From the NCBI RefSeq assembly GCF_001651875.1, contig NZ_LNQB01000102.1:62001-126000 (forward strand): a stretch of 64,000 nucleotides of DNA. Reading direction: 5' to 3'. Position numbers and translations under genes: made by a program. The notes under the pieces are model-generated. The model was given only the letters and a program-made list of their open reading frames with translations, did not search any database and was not told the DNA's origin. This document shows, one piece after another, positions 9,128 through 17,900 of the stretch. Source of the stretch: Sinorhizobium saheli (GTDB lineage Bacteria; Pseudomonadota; Alphaproteobacteria; Rhizobiales; Rhizobiaceae). Each line of letters begins with the position of its first letter. Position 1 is the first letter of the stretch.

Positions 9128-9802
9128 ATGCCGCAAGATTCGTGGAACCATGCAACGAGCATGGATGCGGCCGCAGCTCGAGGCTTTCTACCCAGACTGC
9201 CCGTTCCCTACCACGGTACCGAAGACAGGCTCGCCATCGCCGAGATGGCCGAAGCCTTCGGCGTCACTCACCGCACCCTGCATTTCTACGAGGAGAAGGG
9301 ATTGTTGAGCGCGATGCGCATCGGCCCGATGCGCGTCTATGGCGAATCGCACATACGGCGGATGGCGGTGATCAATGCCTGCCGGGAAATCGACATGCCG
9401 ATCGCCGCAATCCAGGAACTGATGGCGGCGCTTGACCGGGCGCAGAGCCAGGAGGGTGCCGAGCAGTTGTTCGCGGCAGCACTTCACGCGCGCCGCCGCG
9501 AACTCGCCGCCCAGCAATCGATCCTGCGCCGGCAGATGCAGCGCATCGCCGAGTTTCTCGAAACCGGCTCCACGGAAGACGACAGTCCGGTTCCAGGCAG
9601 CGTTCACCTGTCGCCGCTCGAAACGGAATGCCTCGGCTTCATGGCGGAGGGCCATTCCGCCGAACGCATCGCCCGCCTGCTGGACATGGACCTGACGGCG
9701 GCCCTCACGCTGGAATCCGGCATCATACGCAAATTCGACGCCCACAACCGTTTCCAGGCCGTCGCCAAGGCCGTGCTTGCCGGCATGATAGCCGCCGAAT
9801 AG
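9128..9802 (+). CDS. MerR-type regulator with C-terminal LuxR-like helix-turn-helix
   Basis: The protein (224 residues) has two DNA-binding-like modules. Residues 35-105 are a MerR winged helix (IAEMAEAFGVTHRTLHFYEEKGLL, then RVYGESHIRRMAVINACREIDMPIAAI). Residues 106-145 form a likely dimerisation coiled coil. Residues 160-220 resemble a LuxR/GerE HTH (LSPLETECLGFMAEGHSAERIARLLDM, then IIRKFDAHNRFQAVAKAV), including the Glu of the LuxR 'LTxxE' motif and the NR-QAV end. No MerR effector Cys motif is visible, so metal sensing is not supported. A start at the internal ATG 9161 is possible. The stop TAG lies inside a repeat element. Confidence 0.75.
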   Translation: MPQDSWNHATSMDAAAARGFLPRLPVPYHGTEDRLAIAEMAEAFGVTHRTLHFYEEKGLLSAMRIGPMRVYGESHIRRMAVINACREIDMPIAAIQELMAALDRAQSQEGAEQLFAAALHARRRELAAQQSILRRQMQRIAEFLETGSTEDDSPVPGSVHLSPLETECLGFMAEGHSAERIARLLDMDLTAALTLESGIIRKFDAHNRFQAVAKAVLAGMIAAE

Positions 9803-9838
9803 AACTTTTGCAGTCAGGTGGCATCACCTGACATCGCC
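9800..9838 (+). repeat. Short dispersed repeat abutting a stop codon (copy 1, truncated)
   Basis: The element begins with the TAG stop of the preceding gene and continues with the TGCAGTCAGGTG-x-ATCACCTGACATCGC core, which contains the hairpin CAGGTG/CACCTG (7-bp arms 9814-9820 and 9825-9831). The same core recurs at 32062 and 52068, each time starting at the upstream gene's TAG. The remainder of 9839-10116 shows no supportable gene. Confidence 0.7.
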
Positions 9839-10116
9839 CCTGCGGCATCACGGCCGACATCATCTGTTGCCATTGGTGATCGGCGGTCAAATGGCCGGAG
9901 ATTGTCTTGCCCCATGTGCAGCGGTAGTATTTGCCCCGCAGTCTGTACGTCTTTCTCGACAGGCTTGCGTGTTTTGCCGATGACCTGCTTCTGATTGGAC
10001 CGATAAGTCTCTCGTGTTTCGAGGCTCCTGTTCGGAAGCTTATCTTCGCATGACGCCACTCAATGGCGCCTCCGCCGATTTGTCTTGGACACGAACGGAT
10101 ATACTTGGAGGAAAAA

Positions 10117-10353
10117 ATGAGCAGTTACACGATCACTCTCGCTCTCCTAAGCTGCCTCGCCTTGTCCGGCTGCCAATCCGCTACGATGACAGGAGGACGC
10201 CCTGCCGAGTTCGGCTGCATCGCCGGCACGGTTGGTGGCGCGGTTGTGGGTGGCTTGGCCGGCGCGACCATCGGCTCGGGAACTGGTCAACTCTGGGCGG
10301 TAGGCGGCGGCGCGGTACTGGGAAGCGCGGCCGGCAGCGCCTTGACCTGCTGA
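10117..10353 (+). CDS. Small glycine-zipper lipoprotein
   Basis: This 78-residue precursor has a signal peptide with lipobox LSGC (Cys 18 would be lipidated after signal peptidase II cleavage). The mature part is rich in GxxxG repeats (AGTVGGAVVGGLAGATIGSG...), the glycine-zipper pattern of 17-kDa surface-antigen/SlyB-like outer-membrane lipoproteins. A GGAGG precedes the ATG at 10117; the longer upstream frame has no such signal. It is probably anchored in the outer membrane with a structural or stress role. It is followed after 14 bp by an exported EF-hand protein and the two may be cotranscribed. Confidence 0.8.
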   Translation: MSSYTITLALLSCLALSGCQSATMTGGRPAEFGCIAGTVGGAVVGGLAGATIGSGTGQLWAVGGGAVLGSAAGSALTC

Positions 10354-10367
10354 TGCGAAGGGCCGGG

Positions 10368-10724
10368 ATGATGAAGAAACTGGCCCTGATGACGGCATTC
10401 GCATTGTCCCAGGCCATCGCTGCCCCGGCGCAGGTTCAACCGGGCGCAATGAACCAGGGGCAGATGGATCGGCTCGACCGCGACGGGAACGGCGCGGTCG
10501 ACCAAGCCGAATACCAGGCCTTCATGGCATCGGCCTTCGCGACCCTCGACAAGAACAAGGACGGCAACCTCAGTTCCGAAGAGGTGGCGCAGGTCCTGAA
10601 CGCACAGCAGTTCGCCGCCACCGACGGCAACCGCGACGGCAAGCTCAGCCGGAACGAATTCCTGAGCAAGGTGATGGCTGACTTCAAGGCCGCAGACCGC
10701 AGCGGTGACGGAAGCCTGCAGTAG
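10368..10724 (+). CDS. Exported EF-hand calcium-binding protein
   Basis: The 118-residue precursor starts with a signal peptide (MMKKLALMTAFALSQAIAAPA). It has three complete EF-hand loops at residues 37-48 (DRDGNGAVDQAE), 61-72 (DKNKDGNLSSEE) and 86-97 (DGNRDGKLSRNE). A fourth, DRSGDGSLQ, is cut short by the stop at 118. The D-x-D/N-x-D/N-G spacing is intact in all, so periplasmic Ca2+ binding is likely. Small EF-hand proteins of this kind are common in rhizobia and their cellular role is generally unknown. Either of two adjacent ATGs (10368, 10371) could start translation. Confidence 0.8.
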   Translation: MMKKLALMTAFALSQAIAAPAQVQPGAMNQGQMDRLDRDGNGAVDQAEYQAFMASAFATLDKNKDGNLSSEEVAQVLNAQQFAATDGNRDGKLSRNEFLSKVMADFKAADRSGDGSLQ

Positions 10725-10857
10725 CGTAACAGCGCGCTCCGTCAGCACGATGACTTCATAGGGCGCCGCATCGATTCGATTGCATGCGACGCGTTCAGGA
10801 GATCTGATCTACTTAAAAAGGATGCGCGGCGAAGACCGGCACACTCAATTGTGCCGC

Positions 10858-11553
10858 TCAATCACGATGCCGCTGCGGAGCAAGCGCCATCGTCTGGGCA
10901 TAGGCCATCGGCGACCGGCTGCCTGGCATGTTCTCATCGAGCACCAGGGTCTTGACGTCGTCGGAGCGGACATCCAGCGCAATGACGCGCTCAAGCTTGT
11001 CGATCTGCCAGACGGCGTAGCCAAGCTCCGGCACATAGCCGCAATCGCATCCGCAATCGCCGCCGACAATCTCTCGCGGCTCTTCGGGCAGATACATGAT
11101 CTGCGGCTTCGGCAACTTGTAGCAATGGCCTTCGTAGGCGTAGCCGTAAATGACGCCAATGCTCTTGATGTATCTGCCTCCGTCCCTGTCGAAAGTCTTT
11201 GACGGAATGTTGACGCTGACCGGCAACTGACGAAATTTCAACTCGTCATCGAATATCGCAAGAACGATCTGCTGCCTGAAAATGCCGGACAAGACGTCAT
11301 TGTCGATTATGCCAATAGCAACTTCCTTCACGACCTTCACGAGCCCGCGTATCTCATCTTCGTTTGTCGCAGGATTGTTCAAAGACAATGTGATCTTTTC
11401 TCGAATCTGCTCATCGGTAATCTTGAATATTTCCTCCCGGCTGGCTGGTCGGCCGTACAGGCGCACTTCGCTCGGATTGTAGGTTTCATAGCTCGGCTTG
11501 GACAGTTCTTCCGGCCTCTTGCCCACTCCGGGGTGGCTGCAACAGTCGCTCAT
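10858..11553 (-). CDS. Cys-containing protein of unknown family; last gene of the YcaO/TfuA operon
   Basis: I do not recognise this 231-residue protein. It begins MSDCCSHPG and has six cysteines: two adjacent (4, 5), one at 144 and three in a tight C-G-C-D-C cluster at 167-171 flanked by Gly. There is no signal peptide or membrane segment. The middle (residues 45-110) looks helical. The ATG has AAGGAG eight bases upstream, and the gene starts 21 bp after the metalloprotease stop, so it is very likely cotranscribed. Its base composition is visibly more A/T-rich than its neighbours (for example 11220-11420), which suggests separate ancestry. As the only unclassified product of a YcaO/TfuA operon it is the prime substrate candidate, but this is inference. 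Confidence 0.8.
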   Translation of the reverse strand: MSDCCSHPGVGKRPEELSKPSYETYNPSEVRLYGRPASREEIFKITDEQIREKITLSLNNPATNEDEIRGLVKVVKEVAIGIIDNDVLSGIFRQQIVLAIFDDELKFRQLPVSVNIPSKTFDRDGGRYIKSIGVIYGYAYEGHCYKLPKPQIMYLPEEPREIVGGDCGCDCGYVPELGYAVWQIDKLERVIALDVRSDDVKTLVLDENMPGSRSPMAYAQTMALAPQRHRD

Positions 11554-11574
11554 GGTCCTCTCCTTGGTTTGCCC

Positions 11575-12759
11575 CTATCTGAAGCTGATGATCTCGCGCC
11601 ATGCGAAGTTGGATTCGAGCGCTGCGGCCGCAGGTCCGTCGGCCGCGGCAATGACGGCGCGCGCCGCTTGCCCCAATTGCACCATGTTGGGATCGATCGT
11701 CCTCAGCGAGGCTGCAAGCGCCTGGCCGACCGCGTCGCGGGCGGCCCGCAGTGCAAGCCCGAATATCATCGGCTTGACGCTGAAGGCCTCGGCCGTCGCA
11801 TCGCGGAAACGCTCGAAATCATCCTGCTCCAGATGACGAAGGTCGATGTCGAGGAGCCGCATGTCGGCGCAGTCGCGCGCAACCAGCTCCCGATGATAGA
11901 GCTCGACGATCGCGTCGAAGATTGCGCCGATGAAAGGAAGCGCACGATCATGCACCTCGCGAGTCACTTCCGACATGCGGCGGAAATTGGTGGCGAGCCG
12001 GATCTGGGTCTCCGGGCTCGTCTCGGCAAAACGGTTGAGTTCATTGTAAAGCAGCAGGTTGCCTCTCGTGCGCCTGAGCAGGCGGTCGATCGCAGAATCG
12101 AAATGCAGGAACGAGATCAGCGACACCACGTCGGAAAAGGCCTCGGAAAAGGGAAAGAAGTCGGCTTCCCGTGACATTGTCGTGGGAATGCCGGTTTCCG
12201 AAAGCAGGATCAGGTGGCCGACCTCATGGGCGATCGTGTCGAGGTTCAGCGCATAAGGCCGCCTGATCCCATCGCTTTCCGAGCGGCCCAACTCCAGGAA
12301 GCCGTAGCCCGCCTGTGCATTGTCCCAATTCACGAAGGCGACGATCTCGAGCCGTGGGAAGGTCTGGTCGAAAAACCACCTGATCGGACGGCCGATATAG
12401 CCCTGCCAGACATTCAGAACGAAATGCGCGCAGGCGTAGGCATGGACCGCAAGAAATGCCCGCGAATTCGGCGCTATGTTGTCGAAATGGCGATCCGGGC
12501 CCGGCCTTGCCGGCGGGAGGGTCGCGCCGCCAAACGGCGGCAGCCGGTCGAAGCCGTAAGGCTCCTTGTCGTAGAGAGGATCGACGACATACATCCGCGC
12601 GTCGCCTGGGCCCGGGTCGATCTCGTCCCTCGGTATCGGCAACCAGACACGATCCGGCTGCTCATATCCGGGAATGAAGGGGGGCTGGGGGAATATCCAG
12701 AAGCGCGTGCCGAGCCGCGTATCACCGGATTCAAGGGCATCGTCCCGAAGCAGACGCAT
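11575..12759 (-). CDS. Putative gluzincin-type zinc metalloprotease
   Basis: The protein (394 residues) contains HEVGH at about 178-182, a zinc-binding HExxH motif. It is followed 28 residues after the first His by SEAFSD, which matches the third-ligand motif NExxSD of thermolysin-like gluzincins. There is no recognisable signal peptide, so it is probably cytoplasmic. A Pro/Asp-rich N-terminal region of about 110 residues is unlike classical M4 propeptides. The frame runs up to a TTG at 12810, but that part lies in a RIME-like repeat. The ATG at 12759 has GGGGAGG upstream and is preferred. Between TfuA and the Cys protein in one operon, it could mature or turn over the modified product. Confidence 0.7.
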   Translation of the reverse strand: MRLLRDDALESGDTRLGTRFWIFPQPPFIPGYEQPDRVWLPIPRDEIDPGPGDARMYVVDPLYDKEPYGFDRLPPFGGATLPPARPGPDRHFDNIAPNSRAFLAVHAYACAHFVLNVWQGYIGRPIRWFFDQTFPRLEIVAFVNWDNAQAGYGFLELGRSESDGIRRPYALNLDTIAHEVGHLILLSETGIPTTMSREADFFPFSEAFSDVVSLISFLHFDSAIDRLLRRTRGNLLLYNELNRFAETSPETQIRLATNFRRMSEVTREVHDRALPFIGAIFDAIVELYHRELVARDCADMRLLDIDLRHLEQDDFERFRDATAEAFSVKPMIFGLALRAARDAVGQALAASLRTIDPNMVQLGQAARAVIAAADGPAAAALESNFAWREIISFR

Positions 12760-12781
12760 CGCACAACTGCCCTCCCCAACG

Positions 12782-12883
12782 TCAGCGCCGCTGCCCGTCA
12801 GACGCAGCAAAGTCGATGTAGCGCCTTGAATTGCTAAAAGGTTTTCCCCTCAAACCGGTTGGATTTGAGGAAACATGCAGTAG
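12782..12883 (+). repeat. RIME1-like element inside the YcaO/TfuA operon
   Basis: The sequence follows the full copy at 24382-24488: a degenerate GACGC..GCAAAG-TC left part, GTAGCGCCTTGAATTGCT in the middle, then the CTCAAA...TTTGAGG palindrome and the GAAACATGCAGTAG end. It fills the 138-bp gap between tfuA and the metalloprotease start and runs into the upstream part of the protease open frame. Confidence 0.65.
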
Positions 12884-12897
12884 AAAAAATCCGGCAA

Positions 12898-13683
12898 TTA
12901 GGGGTTCAATTTATAGGTGTTCACCAAATTCGAGTCAATGCCGCCCGCCTCCAGGTCCCGCAGGAAGGTGTTCGTGGCAACCCAGCCGTGAGATGCATCC
13001 GTGCTCTCCCGCTCAGCCACGAGACGCGGCGCGTTGCTGAGGGCGAGCAGCGCGTCGCGCCTCTTCTGTCTCACCATCTCCTCGCGCAGCCCCTTGCATC
13101 TATCCTGCAGCCATCCCGCGCCCTCAACGACAGCCGATAGCGATCGTTCCCGAAAATTCATGGCTCGCGCAGTGGCTGTGAGTTGATCGCGCTCGGCTGG
13201 CGTGATGCGGCCGCGTCGCATCAGAACTGAAAATGTCCGCTGCAGATCGATCAGCGACTCCGTCAAAGACAGAAAGCCGAGTTCCGCCGGCCCCGAATGG
13301 ACGGCGACCGCATCGTCCGGTGCCGGGATGCGGGAAAGTCGCTGGCGCCGATACCACCTGTAGATGAGTCCGACGCCGATCATCCCGAACTCGTCTAGCT
13401 CCGCGGCCCTGATCGCCCCCATGCTGGCGGCGCCGATCACGACGATGCCCTGCGCCATTGCCCAGAGAATTTCCTTGTGCCGCACGGCCGGCCTGTCCTC
13501 GAACTGACCGTCGATCAGGACCATCGCCCGCGGTCGGAAGGCGTGCGCGGCGAGCAGGATGTCCCCCTGTGCGGCCGGCTGCAGATAGACGGCATCGAGA
13601 ACCTTCTCGGCCTCGGCAAGACGCAGGGTCGGACCAAGAAACACCAGGATCGGGCCATTGTCGCTGGACATCTCGACGCTCAT
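12898..13683 (-). CDS. TfuA-family protein, partner of YcaO
   Basis: This 261-residue protein carries the TfuA signature. ILVFLGPTL lies at 12-20, then QGDILLAA (39-46), IDGQFEDRPAVRHKEIL (57-73) and the highly conserved GAASMGAIRAAELDEFGMIGVG (84-105), and finally DDAVAVHSGPAELGF...LTES. TfuA was first noted beside the trifolitoxin genes of Rhizobium leguminosarum. In other systems TfuA works with YcaO to install backbone thioamides, presumably by supplying or routing sulfur. The ATG (13681-13683) overlaps the YcaO stop by ATGA, a strong sign of translational coupling and of the two proteins acting together. Confidence 0.92.
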   Translation of the reverse strand: MSVEMSSDNGPILVFLGPTLRLAEAEKVLDAVYLQPAAQGDILLAAHAFRPRAMVLIDGQFEDRPAVRHKEILWAMAQGIVVIGAASMGAIRAAELDEFGMIGVGLIYRWYRRQRLSRIPAPDDAVAVHSGPAELGFLSLTESLIDLQRTFSVLMRRGRITPAERDQLTATARAMNFRERSLSAVVEGAGWLQDRCKGLREEMVRQKRRDALLALSNAPRLVAERESTDASHGWVATNTFLRDLEAGGIDSNLVNTYKLNP

Positions 13684-14912
13684 CGCAGGACGAAAAACGC
13701 GGTGGCGCCCGGAAGTACCGTCCTGACGCAATGCACCCCCGTCTCGGCGTCCGCCTCGACGGGGACCGCCAGTATCGGTCCGAGCCCGGCCTTGACCACG
13801 CGCTGCAGAAGCGAACGAAGATCGGGAACGGCGGACAATGGCTCCGCGGTGCGGACGGCCGCTTCGCCGTCGAGGATCAGGGCGCGAGCCTTCGCGACGA
13901 TGGCGTCGGTGCTTCTTCGATAATGTTCCCGCGTCTGGTCGTCGCGCGCACCCGAGATCGCTCCCGCTCGCGCCGACAGTGCCTCGAGCATCGCGCTCGA
14001 CGCCGCTGCTTCGAGGCTCGGGCCGGCGGCGTAGCCTTCGGTCGGCAGCGCCAGCACAGGCTCGCCCGGCCCGGTTTCGATCGTCTGGCACCAGACGACC
14101 GGAACGCCCGCCGGCGACGGGGCAAGCCACAAAGCGAAGGAAACTCCATGAGCGCCCGCGATCGACAATATTTGGTCGATCTTCTCGCCCAGCCCCGAAG
14201 ACGCGATCCGCATCCGGTCGAAGAAGCCATGCGTCGCAAAGGCACGGGCGATGGCATCGCGCTCGATGCATTCCAGCAAGCCGTGCAGGAACGCCGCGTC
14301 AGCACTCCTGTGGCAGGCAAGGCCGGTGGTGGTGCGCAGGAACAGGCCGTCGTCGGGCGGCGGCGGCTCGCTATAGCGCGTATGCACCAGTTCCAGTGGA
14401 ACCGGATGCATCGCTCCCTTGGCAACGTCGAGGCCGGCGATCCAGGATATCTTCCGGTGCCGCCAACTCCCCCGGTGCTCGGGCACCAGGAGATTGTCAA
14501 AGAGCCCGTCGGCGATGTTCAGTTCATCGGCCGTAGCATGAAATATCCGCCCCTCGGCGATCGATTCGGCAAAATAACGCTCGAGCGCTTCCATGATCGC
14601 GCCGAGGGCGGCTTCCGCCTTGGCGAAGCCCCGCCCGAGCGACGTCACTTCGGAAAGAGCGGCTGGGCGCACCGCCTGTACCACCGGCAAGCCCAGACGA
14701 TCGAGGCCGGTCAGATCACCGAGACGGGTGATCCCCGCCCGCCGACAAAGAGGCATGACCGCTCGGAGAGCGCGCTCCGGCTGTTCCTGCTGCGGGCGGA
14801 GCAGGAGCGACGCGTCGAGCCGCGAAACAACAGAGGCATGGAGTTCGGCGAGCCTTCCATCGAGACGCCCTTCCGCTTCGCCCCCTCTTGTTTCAGCGCT
14901 TGACGACAACAC
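13680..14912 (-). CDS. YcaO-domain cyclodehydratase/thioamidation enzyme
   Basis: YcaO enzymes use ATP to phosphorylate a peptide-backbone amide oxygen, leading to azolines or, with TfuA, thioamides. In this 410-residue reading, the nucleotide-binding helix SLGRGFAKAEAALGAIMEALER is at 91-112 and the second motif, TTTGLACHRSADAAFLHGLLECIERDA, at 194-220. Both match the S-x-G-x-G...EA-x-ER and LE-x-IERDA elements of the family. The C-terminal part ends GVHCVRTVLPG. I place the start at GTG 14912, which has GGGAG four bases upstream and overlaps the end of the cyclase gene by 20 bp. The longer frame starts at a TTG (15005). No E1-like or docking domain is fused, as in TfuA-dependent members. 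Confidence 0.88.
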   Translation of the reverse strand: MLSSSAETRGGEAEGRLDGRLAELHASVVSRLDASLLLRPQQEQPERALRAVMPLCRRAGITRLGDLTGLDRLGLPVVQAVRPAALSEVTSLGRGFAKAEAALGAIMEALERYFAESIAEGRIFHATADELNIADGLFDNLLVPEHRGSWRHRKISWIAGLDVAKGAMHPVPLELVHTRYSEPPPPDDGLFLRTTTGLACHRSADAAFLHGLLECIERDAIARAFATHGFFDRMRIASSGLGEKIDQILSIAGAHGVSFALWLAPSPAGVPVVWCQTIETGPGEPVLALPTEGYAAGPSLEAAASSAMLEALSARAGAISGARDDQTREHYRRSTDAIVAKARALILDGEAAVRTAEPLSAVPDLRSLLQRVVKAGLGPILAVPVEADAETGVHCVRTVLPGATAFFVLR

Positions 14913-17900
14913 CAAGCTCCCGGATCGAGTTCCGTGCCCGTCTGGTGAGCGCCGTCGCGCCCTGGCTTTCGGCGATGTCCAGCGCCGAACTGAGGTCGCC
15001 GACAACTATATCCTTGGGCTGCCCTGCCCGCGCCCGAAGGACCGCGCGGCAGCGGTGCAATTCCGCGAGCCAATAGGCATGGCCGGTCTCCTCGGCCTTC
15101 TCGATCGCCTCGCTCGCGACGTCGATCGCGGAGTCGATCTTGCCCGCCCGGCCGAGCAAGGTGGCGTGCATGTAGAGATAGATCGGCAGATCGGCTACCG
15201 TCCCCAGGTCTCGCAGAAGCGCCAGGCCGTTCTGAAATGCCGCATGCCCGCTTGCGAGGCTCTTGAGGTGGGCCTCTGCCCATCCGCTGAAGAGTAGCGA
15301 AAGGCCGGAGAGGGACTGCATCCTGTTCTTCGTCGCGAAATCCGCCATGCGCGCCGAGATCTCCGTGAGACGTTCGAAATCGTCCCGGTAGAAAGCGGAA
15401 ACCGCCTCGGTATCGAACGAGTGCGCCTTGCTCGGCGTATGCGCTATCCGGTCCGCAAAGGCGATCATCCGGGAGAGAGCCGCGTCCGAGGCTTTCGTGC
15501 GCCCCGTGAGCCACAACGAGAGGGCCAGTTGGCCGAGGCCGCAGACCTTCGCATCATGGCCTCCGAACTCCGTTCGGCTCTCCTTCGCGCGTCTCTCGTC
15601 ATAGAGCGCCAGGCCGGCCTTGACCGCCTCCTGCGTCTCCCGGTGACGGCCGAGATTGAAATCGATCGCCCAGATGCAATGATTGACCTGAAGCTGGATC
15701 TCCGGCTCATTGGCCTTCGACAGCATCGACTGCACCTTGAGGGCGCGATCGTGCATGACGCGGAAATCCGACCCGGTGAACCACCAGCCCCAATAGATCG
15801 GAAACCACTGCGACTGCTCCGACAGCGGTCGCCCGCGGGCAATTTCCACGCCTTCCTCGTAGAGCGCGCGTGCCGGTGGCGAATTGAACCCCACCAGCCC
15901 CGTCAGGACGGGTCCGAGTGCCATCAGAGCCGAAAGCTGCAGCGGCTCGGCCGCGTCTGCCTCGTTCATCTGGCCGCAGAGATTCAAGGCATGTTCCAGA
16001 TATTGCCTCGCCTCGTTCATCGCCGAACGGCTCGAACTCTCCTTGCCGGCGGCGATGAACAACGGGACCGCCTCTTCCAGAAGGCCTGCCCGCTCCGCAT
16101 GTTCGGCAAGCGCGCCTGTGTCGATCCAGAAGGCCGCGTCGCGGTTTTCACTGACCGCGGCAAAGAGGCGGCGATGCAGCACCTGCCGCTGCTTGCGCAG
16201 CAGCGCGTTGTATATCGTCTCCTGGATAAGCGTATGCCGGAACCCATAGGCCGTCCGGCCCGACGCCCTGATCCGGGTGAGGAATCCCGTCTCGCAAAGG
16301 ACATCGGCTGCGTTTGCAAGCGCCTTCCTGCTGAAATCCGGCAGCAGCTCCCGAAGCAGCGGCAAGGTGACCTGCGTGCCAACGATCGCCGCCGCCCGCG
16401 CCACCTCCCTGGCGGAGCCGAGATGCTGCAGGCGGGCGTCGAGGATCGCCTCGAATGCCGAGACATGGGTGGGTCTGATGTTTTCCGAAAGGCTCAGCGT
16501 GTCGGGCTCGACGTTCTGCGAGACCCATTGGCAGATCTCCTCGATGAAGAGCGGCACGCCTCCGGATATTCGTTCCGTCACATCGAAGAGGTCGGGCAGC
16601 ATGGAGAGCCGGTGCTCCGGCCAGCTCGCCTTGATCGCCAATCTCGTCTGGTCGCGATCGAGCGGCTGCAGCGACAGCCGGGTCCGGTTTGCCCCGTCCA
16701 GCCAGTCCGAGGAAGCGGACGGACGCGAGGTCGCAACGAGCAGGACCGGAAGTTGCGCTATGACCCGCGCGGCTTCGCCGAGCAGATCACGGGAGGTGGG
16801 GTCGATCCAGTGGATGTCCTCGACGGCTACGACGATCGGGCCGTTCCGGCACACGGACCGGAGCGCTCGAAACACGGCGCGATGGGCTTTTTCGCGGATT
16901 TCCTTGAGATTGCCATTCGACAGCAGATGATTCCGCCCCTGCGCTCCGAGCAGATAGGCGAAGATCTCGACGACCTCCGCGTCGGTGATTCCGTGTCGCT
17001 CGAACAGGCTCGTCACCTGCGCCGCCGTCGGGCCCATCTGGCCGCCGGGGAAACTGTTCAACAGCGGATGAAGCGTCGAGCGAAATCCGCCCGGCAGGCA
17101 CTGGAAGAAGAAGAGCTTCGAACGGCGCTCACGCGTCCTGCTGCGGATCTCCCTCAGCAGCCGCGACTTGCCGATTCCGGCATCTCCCTCGACCAGGAGG
17201 ACGGCGCCACGCGCTTGCAGCACGTCGCCCCAGATGCGCGCGATCGTGTTCAACTCGCTCTCGCGGTCGATCAACGGCCCGCCGAGCCGGCCAAAGGCGT
17301 AGAACCGGTCGACCCCGATCTTGTGTCCCAGTGCGCGCCATACTTTTTCCGGTGCTGCGAAACCCTTGAGCACCTTGCTGCCCTGAAACGCGAAGGCATG
17401 CGACCGGCCCGCGAGATGTCGCGTGTCCTCGGAAACAAGGACGGTGTTCGGCACCGCGATCCCCTCGAGGCGCGTGGCCAGCGCCTGGGCAGCCCCGGTT
17501 ACGGGTTCGCGCATCCAGTTCTCTTCCGACGCCGCCTCACGGACGAGGGCGATGGAGGTGGCGACGCCGACGCGAACGCGTAAATCGTCCCGCCCCGCCT
17601 CGCGGCCGACGCGCCTGCAGGCTTCGACGATCCCGAGCCCCGCCCGAATGGCAAGCGAGGCGGCGTCCTTCGCGTCGAGCTCGATCGGGAAAAGCGCAAC
17701 CCCTCCGTCGCCCGCCTCATGCTGCATGACGCCCGAATGCGAGGCAATCGCTTGCTTCGCGGCAGACTGGAAAGCGGACATCAGCTCGTGATAGTCCTCG
17801 ATGTCCATCACCTGCATCAGGCCGGTCGATCCGACCAGGTCATAGCAGAGCGCCGTGACGATGCGCCGCTCGCCGCCGCGCGCGGAAGACCCGCCCGAGC

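Noticed and set aside
10858-11553. Nitrile-hydratase-like (NHLP) leader in the Cys protein, which would make it a classic RiPP precursor
   Set aside because: The helical part does not match the NHLP or Nif11 leader patterns closely enough.
14913-15005. Longer YcaO start at TTG 15005
   Set aside because: It would overlap the cyclase gene by 113 bp, lacks a ribosome-binding site and adds an Arg-rich stretch without family similarity. GTG 14912 has GGGAG.
15421-17583. 720-codon plus-strand frame opposite the cyclase-ATPase gene
   Set aside because: The minus strand encodes three clear domains; the plus frame shows none.
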